Source: Pleurodeles waltl (taxonomy: Eukaryota > Chordata > Amphibia > Caudata > Salamandridae). Taken from it: a stretch of 64,000 nt of DNA. The notes beneath the pieces are model-generated. The model did no database searches. It was given only the letters and a program-made list of their open reading frames with translations, and had not been told where the DNA came from. The position numbers and the translations under genes were made by a program. Of the stretch, positions 1-12,452 are shown in pieces (position 1 is the stretch's first letter; each line of letters starts with the position of its first letter). The stretch covers positions 850,343,978-850,407,977 of the forward strand of contig NC_090437.1 in NCBI RefSeq assembly GCF_031143425.1. Direction: 5' to 3'.

Positions 1-104
1 TAACAACCTACACTAACCTAACACTAATCCCCAAAACCCAACTATCATTACAAAAAGGAAAGAGGAGAGAGGGGAGGGATAAATTTAAAACAAGCAATAA
101 AGTC

Positions 105-2942
105 CTAGAGGTTGGCCCTCCGTAGGGTCCGCCTGATGGACTGAACCCTTTTCTTAATGTAGGCCACATCCTGGCTTAGCTTGTCCACCTTGGTAATAAA
201 CTTGTCCATTTTCCTGTTTAATGCCAGGAATGCCGCAGGGTCAAAAGGAGGGGCTGCTGCAGGCTGTGTGCTGGCAGAGGTGCACAGTGTTGGAGTTGTT
301 GTTTGCCCACTGGACTGTCCTGCAGCTCGGAAATTGCTGGGTCCAGGTCGTGCTGCAGAAGCAGGGTCAACTGTCCCTGCCGTTGCTGGGGCCACTTGGG
401 GAGAACTGGTGGATGTGGTGGTGGTGGCTGTTGTGGGCAATGTTGGGCCACCCTGTGGTGAGGCCCACCATGCTCCGGAGGCCCGATCCGCTTGGTATTT
501 TCGGGCCATCCTTCTGAACCCCGACTGCACCTGCAGGATGTGCTGGTATCTCATTGCATGCCTTTCGAACTGATGTCTCTGTGCGGCACTCATGTTTGCA
601 GCTGTGAAGAGAAAGGGCAACTATTTACCATAGGAAATGCATTGGGTGGAATAGCACAATGGGTCAATTGCACATTACTTGTACTGTATTTGTTACAGTG
701 ATTTTCACAACATAGATCATTGAAAGTCTCAGAGGAAGTACATGGGAAGCCTGCATACCAAAGGGCATCTCACACCTAGCATATCCATGTCTCTACATGA
801 TGGGTGACATCAGCCTAAACTGCTCATCCACATAATGGGTAATGCAGCTGACATTATGGCTGAACCTCTTCCGCCTACTGACTTCACTACATATGTCACA
901 ACCCTCAATATATGCCATTTGTAATTGTTTTTTGCTAATATAGAACTCATGTGCCATAACCGAATGTGTACACTAGGTTCAAAACAAAGTTGCCAAAGGT
1001 CACAAGTATGTGTAACATACTGGTTGCTACAGTCCTAGGTACCCTGTTCCCAAACACATGGCAGTCTTTGAGGGTGGGGTGGGAAGAACAACCAACAATC
1101 CCATATTCAATGCACACCCACAAGTGTATAGAAAGCTCAACAAGTATTTGCCTCCACACACAACACCAATGAAGGGCTAGCAAGAAATTGGAGTCAGCCA
1201 AACCTTGTCCTATCCAAGGTCCACACATGTCAAAATTTACTGACTTAGGCCAACATCACATACTACCAGTGAGGCATATTTTACCACACACACAGAGGAG
1301 CAAGAACACCCATGATCATGAGTAGAATGAACACCTAGGCCATTGCACTCTAGTCCCACACACTTCTAGTTCAACTTGTGGTAGTACATGCCCCCGGAAG
1401 ATCCAACCTACAGTGTACTCAGTCCATCCTCAACTAGGGAAGCTGCATATTTAAGACAAGCCTTTTGCAGAAGCTATCTGGGAGAATGTCAGTCTGAAAT
1501 GCAGACTCAGTCCAAGCCAAGTACCAGAGCAACTCTTACATTAACCAGTGTATTCCACATGACTCATCCCATTCCCCATAGCGGGCCCGACTGGTATGGC
1601 CTACAGACCCTAAATCTGAGAGATGGATAAGCATAGGTCTACTGAAACTGAAGTGATATTTGGAATCCCACTAATGGAACAATACTAATGAATGGGCAGC
1701 GCATCAAACCTTGAATTCTGTTGAACACACAGTAGTCCATCATGCATCACTAGCAAACAATAAAAATAGCACACATGCAACACTCACTGTAGGTGTCGGG
1801 GTCCTCAAAATGAGCCACCTCTCCCACGGTGTACGGTGCAGGTCCACCTGTAAAGCATGGAAGGAAGAATATACTCAGACTCCGTGCACTGACAAACAAT
1901 TGCAATTACAAAGACAATGTGAGAATATGACATGCGTAATGAAACACTTTCACACATGCTCATACTGCATGGAATAATTCTTGATCAACATTTACACCGG
2001 ATGAGTCTCCTGCTACAGTTACACACCCTACTACACACATGCAGTGGCCAGGACAGTCATGTAGTGTCAAAGATGCACCTCCATTAGTATGCCCCAACAA
2101 TATCGGGGTGCATTCATCTCATCATGTGCATCCCAGAGAGACATCCAAAAGCTGGTTACTTGAGTACTGCATGACCCCTCAAACTCAAACAGCCTATGTG
2201 GTCATTTTCAACACACACCAACCAGACACACATGTGACATATGTGTGGACAACATAGCTAACTTCAATTGACGTGAAGGCAGCACTCATTTACAGCATCA
2301 TATTGGGTTTACAAATTTCAGTCTAGCTATGGCGTCTACATATGTAGGTATGATGTTTCAACGTCTATTTTTTACTGGCTATTGTGACCTGTAGAGTTCA
2401 AATAGAGGCATTAACGTGTGGCTTGTCTGACACAAAGGCAACACTACATTACATACAGCTACAGGCAACCGGTATGTGTAGAAAACATGAGCTACCTGAC
2501 TGCTAGCATTTGTCTTCCTACACATTGTGCAACAATTACCCAGTAGGTTTCCCTAGCATTACACACAGTCAGCTACTTATCTGGCAGATTGGGTAACAAT
2601 CATCACATGTCCCCACACAGCTTTCAATTGTTCACATGTAATTGATTTGTACTCACCAGCATGTCCACCAATCCTGATTCCCAGGTGGTCCAGCAGATCC
2701 TGCTCCCTGGATATCAGATCAGCCCAGCGGTGCTTGAGTTGATGGTCATTCCTCAGGCTACCATAGACACGGACCAAGTGATGGCGCACCTTCCCCCACC
2801 GGACTTTACGTGCCTCTGTGTGATACCCCTGTATCACACGACCCTCAGCCTCCAGCATGAGTGGGAGGAAATGGCAAACAAGCCATATAAATCCCCCCAA
2901 CTCCTCCTCACCCATCCTGGCAAGCCGTGGCCTACCTGACAT
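105..2942 (-). CDS. Harbinger Myb/SANT-like accessory protein, three exons, 280 aa
   Basis: Gene model read from splice signals on the minus strand: exon 1 2942-2657 (ATG start, donor GTGAGT), exon 2 1847-1788 (acceptor CAG, donor GTGAGT), exon 3 601-105 (acceptor CAG, ending in a stop). The exons total 843 bp, exactly 281 codons with the stop, and phases match at both junctions. Exon 1 (95 aa) is the trihelix/SANT-like part with spaced tryptophans (VRWGKVRHHLV, HRWADLI). The middle is rich in Thr, Ser and Pro. The C-terminus (about residues 235-280) is Lys/Arg-rich and probably helical. Known: Myb/NAIF1-type partners bind Harbinger ends and carry the transposase into the nucleus. It lies downstream of the transposase on the same strand. 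No in-frame stop or frameshift is seen. No AATAAA is visible just downstream. Family assignment is from layout and residue pattern only. Confidence 0.72.
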
Positions 2943-3319
2943 CTCTGCACAAAAAAGTGGAAAAAGTTGGACAAAAAGGAAAAGGGGGAAATGGGGAAAG
3001 GTAGAGTAGTGAAAAACAAAGAAAACTTAAGAATAAGAGCCCAACTAACCCCAAAATTACACTACCCAGAACAGACTCCCACAGACAATAAAAGAAACAC
3101 TGGACTTGGCAAAAGTATACAATACAGACTCAGACAGTATTCAACAACAAGACAATGATGACAAAAGCACAATAGAGAAGTACACTGGACACAAAAGCAC
3201 TAAAACACAGGACAACACTTTCCACACAGCCACACAGTCTAGAATAATCTGAGACTACAAAGTGAAAGTGAAAGTACACCCACAGTACAGAATCTGTAAA
3301 CAGGATATCCTATTACATT

Positions 3320-4035
3320 ACATCCTGCATAAAATGGCCGCCGTTTTCCGTTATGCGTCATATTTTCACGCATAGATTGTGCGTCATATTTTTTGACGCA
3401 TAAGAGTGCACATAATGCAGAGTAAAAAAAAAAATCGTCATTGTTCCCTTATATTTGTGTGAGGCTTATTTTACAGTTCTAGAGTTGAAATTTAAGCCGC
3501 TTGCAAATATGATGACCAAATATGAAAATTAATTTTGACTCTGCATTATTAGCACTCCTGTGCGTCAAAAATTTATGACGCCCAAGCTGTATGCGTGGAA
3601 ATATGACGCATTATAGAAAATATGGTGGCCATGTAATGCTGGTTATTAATATATTTATTTTAAAATGATATATTTTGACTCAGCATTATGTGCACTCCTG
3701 TACGTCAAAAATTTATGACGCCCAAGCTGTATGCGTGGAAATATGACGCATTATAGAAAATATGGTGGCCATGTAATGCTGGTTATTAATATATTTATTT
3801 TAAAATGATATATTTTGACTCAGCATTATGTTCACTCCTGTACGTCAAAAATTTATGACGCCCAAGCTGTATGCATGGAAATATGACGCATTATAGAAAA
3901 TATGGTGGCCATGTAATGCTGGTTATTAATATATTTATTTTAAAATGATATTTTTTGACTCAGCATTATGTGCACTCCTATGCGTCAAAATTTATGACGC
4001 ACAAGCTGTATGCGTGGAAATATGACGCATTTTGA
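3320..4035. repeat. Foldback element with a four-copy tandem right arm
   Basis: A left arm (about 3320-3425) is the inverted counterpart of a unit repeated tandemly on the right, with anchors CCAAGCTGT at 3582, 3722 and 3862 and the equivalent ACAAGCTGT at 4001 (periods 140, 140, 139). Each unit carries ATGACGCA, GTGGCCATGTAATGCTGG and an AT-rich spacer. The left arm carries the same words in reverse order and orientation. The arms are rich in TGACGC/GCGTCA, a motif also seen in the Harbinger termini of this window. It is either a MITE with an amplified end inserted in element A or part of its interior. No target duplication was resolved. Confidence 0.75.
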
Positions 4036-6791
4036 CAAATATGTCTTTATTTTGTCAAATTGTGAAGAGAATTTTGTCATGACCAAACGGTGCTAAGTGA
4101 TACACATTTGGGCTTAGCTATGGCACATGTCCCTTATAGGATGTATAGAAGGCATTCACAGTGTAATAGTAATGATTGCTCCAAATGGTTATTACCCCTA
4201 ATTGTACACATATTTTGGATAATTGCTGATGGCTAATTTCAAATGATGAATGTGATACCAGGATGTATTCCTTAGCAAAAATGTGTCCACATTTATCACG
4301 GTAATCCAAATTATCTATAGGCCAAATAGGTAGTGCAATTGTCACCTACACTTTTTATGGGGGTAACCAAGTCCTAATTATGAATTTGTGTATCTTATAT
4401 GTGTTAGACCTTTGACATGTAGGCCACACATGCGCCTTATGCATGTGTGTACTTCACATGTGCATATTTCATGTATATTTGGGGGGCGGTAGAGGTGGAC
4501 TTAGGCCCCCAGCACCCTAGGGTTTGCCCTTCCAGATTTGCTAATTTATCCAAGGGTTTCATTTATTTAGTAATGCTAAACCTGCAGCAGCAGGCTCATG
4601 GAAGCCCATAGGGTATGATTCACTGTTTGCCATTCAATAATCCCATTTGCCCATTTGACGTTTGCCCTATTGATTCTTTGGAGCAATCTGACATACCATT
4701 TTGCATTAATATTTTTTCCTAAATCTCGACGTTCCTCATGTGCTGATGACAAATAGGTTGTTGATGTATGTGGCCCTTTATGCATTACCTGGTTTAGTGG
4801 CATGTTTCATTCTTCCTGCTAGGTTCCAACTGGGACACTACTGTGATCGGCTGCTTGCAAATATTTTGTTGATTGGATGGCACATGTTTATATGTGTGGT
4901 CCAATGTAGATCCACTATCAACTGTCAGGGTGTATGTTGTCACTGTAACTTCCAGGTCTCCTCATGAGTTAGTGGCAGCTAATCTTGTTCCAATTGGGCA
5001 TTGTTTGTAGCAAAAATGGAGAGAAGCCATTGAGGACATGGTCACCTACACATGGATGGTCCCACCCTGTCACTGAATACGTGTAATGAGACTTTCGAAT
5101 GGGCAACCTTTTTGTGCTGAGTGAGAGAATGTCTCAGGTGTCTGGATCTGGCATGTGTCATTGCCACATTTCTACTCCAGTTGGCCTCTGTGGATGGTAA
5201 TGTATCATGAAACATCATAGCCTCTGTGCAGAAGTAAATGGCTGGTATTCAACACACGACTCATCTTTATCATTTGAAAAAGTGTTACTCAGCGTTTAGA
5301 ACAGTCAGGGTCCTCATATGTGTTGACTTTTCATGGACATTATCTGAGATTGCTGGTTTTGATGGAGGCCATTTACACCATCATACACTATGGTCCTGGT
5401 CCACTGTCACACTTTTAAGTTTAGGCATTAATGAAGGTCAGACAACGGAAGGGCCAAGATTTGGCTATTCATGGGCACTGTCACAAATCTGATGCAAATG
5501 ACAGTCAGATGATGCACTACTATGTATTTGAGTATACATTGATGAGGGTAATGACAAATTATTGTCTGAGGTACAAAAGGTATTGGACAGCATGTGTGGT
5601 CCATAGGTGGACCCCAGGTATCTGTAGAGTGACCCACGGACAGGTGCCAGTCAGGCTGACAGGATGCTGGGTCAATCAGGTGCAGGCTCTTTCAGTAATC
5701 ACATGATCACGTGTTCTGACTAGGACTGGTCAGAGGGAGCATTAGACAGGTGAGATGTCACACTGTGTATGTCCTGTGTTGCTTTGAAGGTGACACATGA
5801 ACCCTGATAAAGTGTTACACGGCAACATTAGTGTCAAAGCTTAATGATGTAATGGCTCACATTCAAACATGTATGCAGTAGGAGGCATCTGCAGGGACAG
5901 GGCATGTACATTTGGGTGGTGTGCATGGAGGGGATCACAGGTGTGGCCTCCATCTGTGTCTCACTAGTCCTGTCAGATGGGATTAGCTGATAAATAGCCT
6001 ACAGTACCTTTCACAGAAGAATCAATTTACAGGTGATACCAGGCCTTATAAACTCCAAGCCAGTGTATTATATGAGCTGAGTTCCATGCAGTGAGATGGT
6101 AGTATGACAATGGTAGGCATAGTAAAGAGTGTGGCACACTGGATGACTCTTGTGAGTGTGTGTGTGTAGATGAGGGAATCTCAGTGTACACAAATCGGCA
6201 TTCCAGGGACCTCTTCAGACAGGTGGGGTGTGAGCAGCTGCAAGTGTGTGTATTGTTTTTAGAAAAGGCCTGACATGTAGATGGGATGTGATGTGCTGGA
6301 TGCTTGTCATAGGTGTAGCACTTGTGCTGTGTATGTTCTGCTTATGTGTAACTCTAGTGACAGATAGTCATTGCAATGATAGTAAGTAGTTGGAATTACT
6401 GTTGGCAAGAGTCTAGTACTACATTCCTGTTCCTGAAGCATTAGCATGTGAACTGCCTGATGTATGAGGCCTGTTTTCCCCTAGTTGAGTGATGGTGTTT
6501 TAGTTGTGTGCCATCTGCTGCGATGATCCTTGTTTCCTACATGTATGTGAGTCATATGTGTGGTCCTCAGCTATTGTCCTTCAAAGGTGAACTGTACAGG
6601 ATGTCTGTCATTTACATGGTGTGTGTATTTGACCATTGTATGGTGGCCATTACATTTGTGGTGTATATTTTTTGTGTGATGATTGTTATGTCATTATTGC
6701 TCAATGAGACAACATTCTTCTTCAGCAATTTCAAACTAAAGGTGGGCAGAAATGAATAGGCCAAACCATGATGTGGTGTTTGTTATCTGTG
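4036..6791. other. Non-coding interior between the two genes of element A
   Basis: No convincing coding sequence on either strand; open frames are short and unsupported. Composition is AT-leaning with many TGTG/CACA words (for example 6140-6260 and 6500-6700). Intergenic sequence or buried older repeats. Confidence 0.5.
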
Positions 6792-6797
6792 TTTATT
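6792..6797 (-). terminator. Polyadenylation signal of transposase A
   Basis: TTTATT on the plus strand reads AATAAA on the minus strand, 33 bp past the transposase stop codon, a plausible cleavage and polyadenylation signal. Confidence 0.5.
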
Positions 6798-6829
6798 TAC
6801 AATTGTGCATTAAGTAGTGATAGTAAAAA

Positions 6830-8567
6830 TTAAGAAAATAAATTATTTACAATGTGTTGGCGCCTACGCACTCCAGCAGCCGTGTTTGGTTGTTCCCCCT
6901 CCTGTTGCAGGCCAGCATCCTCCTCTTCATCATCTTCAGGCATGTATGGGTCTGGTTCCAGGAGGGGAATGTTCCTTTTTACACAAATGTTGTGCAATAT
7001 GGCACAAGTGAGTATGATCCTACAGACCATCTCTGGGGAATATAGTAGGCTACCGCCAGTGATGTCAAGGCAGCGGAACCTTGACTTTAGGATCCCAAAG
7101 GTGCGCTCGACAATGCTGCGTGTCCTCTTATGGGCGTCATTGTATGCCCGCTCTGCAGCAGTAGTCGGGTTCCCAAATGGTGTCATTAGCCACGGCTGGA
7201 TGCCATACCCCTGATCAGCTGAAAGAAAAACACAGAATGGGATTATGTAGATGCAGCTGGCACTATTGAAAAGACCTTCAATGGCAGTAGTTGTCTTGTG
7301 TTGTCTGTGACTCTTTTGTGTGCTAATGTGACAACCTATACTTGTAGGCTATACCTTCTGCATTGTGTTTTTTCCTTGGCTGAGCAAGTGTTTGTCTGCT
7401 AACCCTTTGTCAGCAGTATGTTTTGGGAATTGCAATAGAGTGTGTCCTCCCTAGCATTGTGACTTGTGATACAGGTGTCCGTGTGTCCTCACTGGGGGTG
7501 AGATGATAGTTCCATGCAGAGTTAAAATTAAAAGTGTTGTTAACACGTTCATATCAAAGTACCCTGGACATCCCATCCCTTGAAACTTATGCAATGTATT
7601 AATGTAAAGGTTATTGTGACACTTACAATTTGCAAGGTGACATTTAGGCAACCACACTCATTAATGTCTTCACATTAAGCTGTACCGTAAATTACAATGT
7701 GTGACAGGTTCAATGATGAGTTAAGAAACATGGCTAGTGATGTGAGGACCTCAGTGTGTTCCTGTCTAGGTATTGCTGTTGTGGTGTATGTGTTGTGTGT
7801 CCTAGAGGGTTGCTGTGCAGTGTGTATATAAGTAGGTTTCTGTACTTACCAACAAGTAGTCCATTGCCATACCGTCCATCCTGGAAGTGTTGGTTGATGG
7901 TGCTGTGACGGAAGATGAATGAGTCATGGACACTCCCAGGATATTTAGCCACGATGTTGGTGATCAATCCCTGGTGATCGACTATGGCCTGCACGTTGAT
8001 TGAATGTGTGTGCTTCCTGTTGCGGTAGAGGTGTTCTGTTGCAGCAGGTGGCACAAGGCGTACGTGTGTGCAGTCGATTGCACTAAGGACGTGTGGGAAG
8101 CCACTGATGGCGTAGAACCCCTGTTTAGTTTCCTGCTGCTTCTGCAGTGTGTTAGGGAAGCAGATGTGGAGGGGTGTCGGTCGAATGATGGCATCCAGTA
8201 CTTTTGGCAGAAATGCGGAGAATGATGGTTGTGATATTCCGCCAACCAGGGCACCAGTTGTTTGAAAGGAGCCACTTGCAAGCAGGTGAAGTACGGCAAG
8301 CAGCTTTGTTTCTGTTGGGATAGTGCAGGGTGTCACCAAAGTGGGGGCCAACTGCTGTTCAATGTTTCGCAGCAGCTGCTGAATGGCCTGCCAGTTCAAC
8401 CGGTACCTCTGGATGATGTTGTGTTCCCTGAGGCCATGCAGGGTTGTTCTTGGGCAGAATATCCTCTCCTGCCTTCTGCGCTGCCTTTGGGGTCCCTGCT
8501 GTTGTTGTTGTAGCTGCTGTTGTTGCTGCAGGGCTCTGCGTCTACGTGCACGCTGGATAAAAATCAC
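6830..8567 (-). CDS. Harbinger DDE transposase A, two exons
   Basis: Exon 1 runs from at least 8567 to 7850 (donor GTAAGT) and exon 2 from 7218 to 6830 (acceptor TTTCAG). Together they give 1107 bp, 368 aa plus stop, in frame across a 631-bp intron. The DDE residues are visible: D165 in SAIDCTHV, D241 in VADQGYG and E277 in SIVERTFGILKSRF. The intron falls just before the second Asp. The N-terminus has an Arg/Gln-rich stretch with a polyglutamine run (residues 14-24), then a helix-turn-helix-like region around SGSFQTTGALVGGISQPSF. Known role: excision and reinsertion of the transposon. Oddity: position 8567 is GTG, and no ATG occurs in frame before residue 251, so the true start is unclear (upstream exon, lost ATG or non-AUG). 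A polyadenylation signal follows the stop. Confidence 0.85.
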
Positions 8568-8639
8568 CTCCAGGTCTCCCTGTTGCTGCTCTGCTGCTCT
8601 GTTGTTTGTTCTGTGTGTTCTGATTAAATACAGGTGTGT

Positions 8640-8976
8640 TTGCCCTATTTTAACGCCTGCCCTGACCCAGGTGTTAAATTTTGACGCACATCGGGTTTTG
8701 CGTCATTTTTTTGCTCCGTCTCCCGGCCGAGACTCATTTTTGCCCGGAAGCATAAATACGACGCACGGCCGTGTGCGTCGTTTTTTGGACGGGAACGCCT
8801 ACCCTGCATATCATTAACGCAGGGCGGGTTGCCGCATCCAGAAAATGACGCACACGGCGGATTTCTGTCGTCCGCGGGCTCGGGCGTCAGGGTTTAAATA
8901 TGGGGCAACGTTTGCGCTGATTGTGCGCCAAATTTTTTGACGCACAATCGGCGCAAACTGAGTATAAATATGCCCC
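8640..8976. repeat. Terminal region of Harbinger A with an internal hairpin
   Basis: A CpG-rich terminal segment beyond the transposase 5' end with many GACGCA/TGCGTC words. The last 65 bp contain an inverted repeat of 18-bp arms (8910-8927 and 8941-8958, one mismatch, 13-bp spacer) built around TTTGCGCYGATTGTGCG, then AGTATAAATATGCCCC at the tip. It probably includes the transposase promoter and end-binding sites (inference). Confidence 0.65.
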
Positions 8977-9789
8977 TATATGTGTACTCAAAGTTGTTTG
9001 TTGCACTATCTATGGATGGATTTCTTCGATTATTAGGTTACATTGTCCGCAATTGGATTGGGAAGAATGGTGGTTCGCCCGCCAGTATCAGAATTGTTAC
9101 TCAAACTGATGGTTCCTAACAATAAAGTACCTTGTGGGTGCAGAGAAAAGCTCAATCATTGTTGAATGATAACGGGGAAGGTGGATTCTTGCCAGAGAAA
9201 TATTAGAGGCCAAGCATAATCATTAGGGCCACAGTAATAAAGATAAATCTATTTGTGTCCTATGAATAAGTGTATGTAGGCTCTCTGTGTGCTTAAAGCG
9301 GTCATGTGACTAGGTGACTTCTGTGCAGGTAAAGGCAGTACTGCATAACGTGCCAGGTTGAACATTTATGCAGAGTACAAAATCAAACGCATTGCCCCAC
9401 TACATGCATCGCCATGCAAAAATACCTCTATTGACTATTTGAAGTATATACATTTCCTACATTTGGCATAGAAACAGAGGGCGCTTCACTAGTTGCAATG
9501 ATTGAAGTCCCATTAGGGGCACGCCCCAAAAATATGGATGGTAATCCCTTCAAGGGGTGCAGGTATAATTAACTCCAGAGGAGAATTACTGACTGATTAC
9601 AAGTGGGAGCATAAATATTACCTGAGAGGCTGATGAATTAGAAAGTGAAATCAGTAATTCTATTCCCAATTCTGGTAATTACTCAATTCCTCCTGATATT
9701 TCACCCAGAAACCCCATGCGCAACACATACCCAGATACCATGGATCTCATTGTTCCGGTGATGCTACCAGCTCCTCTGAGATAAGTGGT
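8977..9789. other. Gene-free flank of Harbinger A
   Basis: No coding sequence or recognisable repeat structure was found in this segment. Confidence 0.4.
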
Positions 9790-12101
9790 GTATTATACAG
9801 TGTGGTTGTGTAACCTCACAATGTAATACACTCATGATACTGATTCGGGTCCAGTTAGCCTCATTTGCTAAACCTTAGCTCAACTTTGGGTAGCTGTGGC
9901 TTCAAGCAGTCAGGCTCCAAGTAATGAGTGTAAACCATTTAGAAGTACTAAAACAACAAAATAAGAAAGGAACACAGCACAGAAGAAATTCATCACATTT
10001 TATAAACATAAATCCTATGTTTAAGAATTGTTAGATACAAAATGAACAAAATTGACCAGAGGGTTTTGGAGATATGAATTTTTAAGGAAAAACATAAATC
10101 ACAGCTCTTCGTTGAAAATGCAAACAAGCATTTAGCAACTACTTTGGTGAGCATAAACTTTGGAAATGTTGTGAAACTTTTTAAAGAGTTGTGTTTGGCT
10201 ACTCCACCCAACTTTGAAAGATCAGCTCCAGCAGGGAGCAGGTCAAGGTGGCCAATATGAAGTTGTAGGATAGATATCTTGTATCCAAAGCAGTCTCCAG
10301 TCCAGTTCCAGGCTCTATGGGTCAACCGTCATAGACTTCAATGGAGTGTCCTGATGCTATAGGATGCTGAGGATGCTGTGCAGTTGAAAGGGGGTTTCCT
10401 GGGGCTACTCCTTGGTCCATGGTCTTGGTGAGGCAACTTTGGCCATAGAGGTCCAGGTCACTCGAAGTCCTCTTGGGTCTAGCAAACGTCAAGTTGCCAA
10501 TGGACTATTGGTCTTCAGTCACAGTGAAAACAGCGGTTCCTTTTGGTGAAGTCTAGTGTTTGTCATGGTTGACCATACTGCAGTCTGATGACTCTCCCAG
10601 GTACAGCAGACTGGGATGCAACTTTTGAGTGTCTGGACATAGTCTCCCCTGCTGTATATCAGTGGTCAGTGGTGATCAGGCGACTGTGGCTACTGATTAG
10701 CCAGAACAGGCTTCCTCAGCTTTTATCACCCTGGTGCTGTAACAAGAAGTCAGCCAACAGACTCTGGGAGTTTGCCTCTTCTGTGTGGGGCTCAAGATTT
10801 GTTTTTCCTCAAGTACAGGCACAGCCCTCACTCTGCTAGCCCAAGGATCAGCAGGTGTAGTCCAGCAGTTGGTGAATCCCTCTTGCTACATCTAGGGAAC
10901 AGCAGGGCAGTACTTCTTAAGTCCTCCCACCAGTTCAGATGTGATCTGAGGTCTGAGTGCCAGGAGTGCCATATTTATGCCCAGAAAGTAACCTGATGAC
11001 AACTTACTGCATTGTGTGGAATTTAGCTATCCCAAAGTGCACTATTCTGCCCTCTCCCTAGATGGCAGAACCCCTCTCTTGGTGTCTGGAGCTTGATAGC
11101 CCACTTTAGAGGTCTTGCTACCTGAGGGCTACACACCCACAAAAGAAATGGTTTGGTAAATGATGTTCCTTCTCTGTCCTCGGTGCCAACACATCTACCT
11201 GTCCACCATTTGACCTTCAAAGGCAGCCTACTCTTTGAAGCTTGCATTTTGGGGTCACATCCTGTGTGGCTTCCTGCCAGCGAGAGGTAAAACCTCTCCA
11301 AATGGCAGGCATTTATTGTTTCCATTCCTAGGAAGTCATTCATCCAAGAGGGCAGAAGGCTGTGTGGTAGCCAGCATTTTCAAATGGCCACTGGAAAACT
11401 TGGGCAACAGAGTGTCAACTTTCTAAAAACTGCATTTCTTTAAAAGCTATATTATATTCAACTTGGGCATCAAGTCAGGTTTAATGTAATGATTATTTTG
11501 ATACCTTGAAGTGCCAACTTTAGTAGTCCCATTCAGAAGTTAGGACAGCTGAGTGGTCAGCATGAAGCCCTGTACTCGCCAATGGGGCTACAAGCATTTT
11601 CACAGTAAAAATGCAAATTTGGGGTTTTTACTATTAGGACATATAAAACTACATGTTCTACTTTTTAAAACAAAGCACCCTGCCTTAGGACTCAATAGGT
11701 CTGTGGAAGGGGTGACATAAAAAAGTGGGAGGTTTGGGCTTTTCCGTTAGTGTAAATGAGAAAGCTGTGTTAGCAATTAAAAACTGCTTTGCCAGTCTCA
11801 GGGACATGCTGAGACATTTTTTCACATTGTCATATCCAGGGTAGCACAATAAGTGCTGCAGCCCTGGTAGGAAACTTTAACTTACATGCCCTGGGCCCCC
11901 CTGGTACCATATACCTGGGACTTATAAGTAAGAAAATGTATGCCAATTGGGTTAAAGCCAAACAAACATATAAATTTAAGGGTCAGATCACTGGTACTGA
12001 AGTCATGTTAGCAGGCCTCAGAGCACTCTCAGAGTTGAAAAACCAGCAGCATCAGTACAAAATATTGCAGTGATCATGCAAAAAGAGGCATTTCCTTACA
12101 A
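9790..12101 (-). mobile_element. LTR-like repeat, minus orientation, left boundary uncertain
   Basis: On the minus strand it begins TGTAAGGAAATGCC at 12101. Within it are stretches matching the solo LTR at 34424-37326 in the same orientation: a GGTACCATATAC...GGGA...TTATAAG...GCCAATT series at 11911-11952 and GGTCCAGTTA near 9847. A minus-strand ATAAATA near 10970 could be a promoter element. No open frame looks real. The far end and target duplication could not be fixed, so this may be a truncated copy. Confidence 0.5.
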
Positions 12102-12329
12102 CTCCTATCACCAGCCATTTGAGAATTGTGTTCTAAAAATTGGAAATGGTCATGGATAGAGACACAGGTGCATATAATGTAATATGAAATTAACAGTCGC
12201 CATTGGCAATAGGCTTTGTCTGATTCAAATGAGGACAGCCTAGTACAAACATGTCACTATACAAAGTTCTTCCATGAAGCCCAAACACTATTTTGTCCCA
12301 ATCACAAAGTCATTTACGAGGTCCTAGGG

Positions 12330-12452
12330 GCACATTGCACCACCGGACCATCGTGTTTTTTTTTTCACGCTCCGGTGGCCCAGTGTGCCAGCCCATATTT
12401 ACAAGGCCATGCATAGTCACCTTGCGTGGCTTTTCATGGCCTTGTAAATATG
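12330..12452. repeat. Two adjacent foldback hairpins
   Basis: First hairpin: arms around 12330-12355 and 12366-12388 (a GCACA..CACCGGA..CGTG pattern and its reverse complement) flank a T9 loop. Second: perfect 18-bp arms 12394-12411 and 12435-12452 (CATATTTACAAGGCCATG and its complement) with a 23-bp spacer. MITE-like debris just upstream of the solo LTR at 12520. Confidence 0.6.

Larger units (their letters stand above)
1..8976 (-). mobile_element. PIF/Harbinger DNA transposon A (far end outside window)
   Basis: Seen: two minus-strand genes, a Myb/SANT-type gene and a DDE transposase, lie upstream of a terminal region whose last bases read inward as GGGGCATATTTATACT. The outer end at 8976 is followed by TAT, in keeping with the 3-bp target duplications of Harbinger elements, but the partner copy is outside the window. 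Known: Harbinger elements encode a transposase plus a Myb-like accessory protein. Inferred: one element of more than 8.9 kb, unusually large because of introns (809, 1186 and 631 bp) and a foldback array between the genes. The alternative, two neighbouring fragments, cannot be excluded without the other terminus. Confidence 0.7.
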
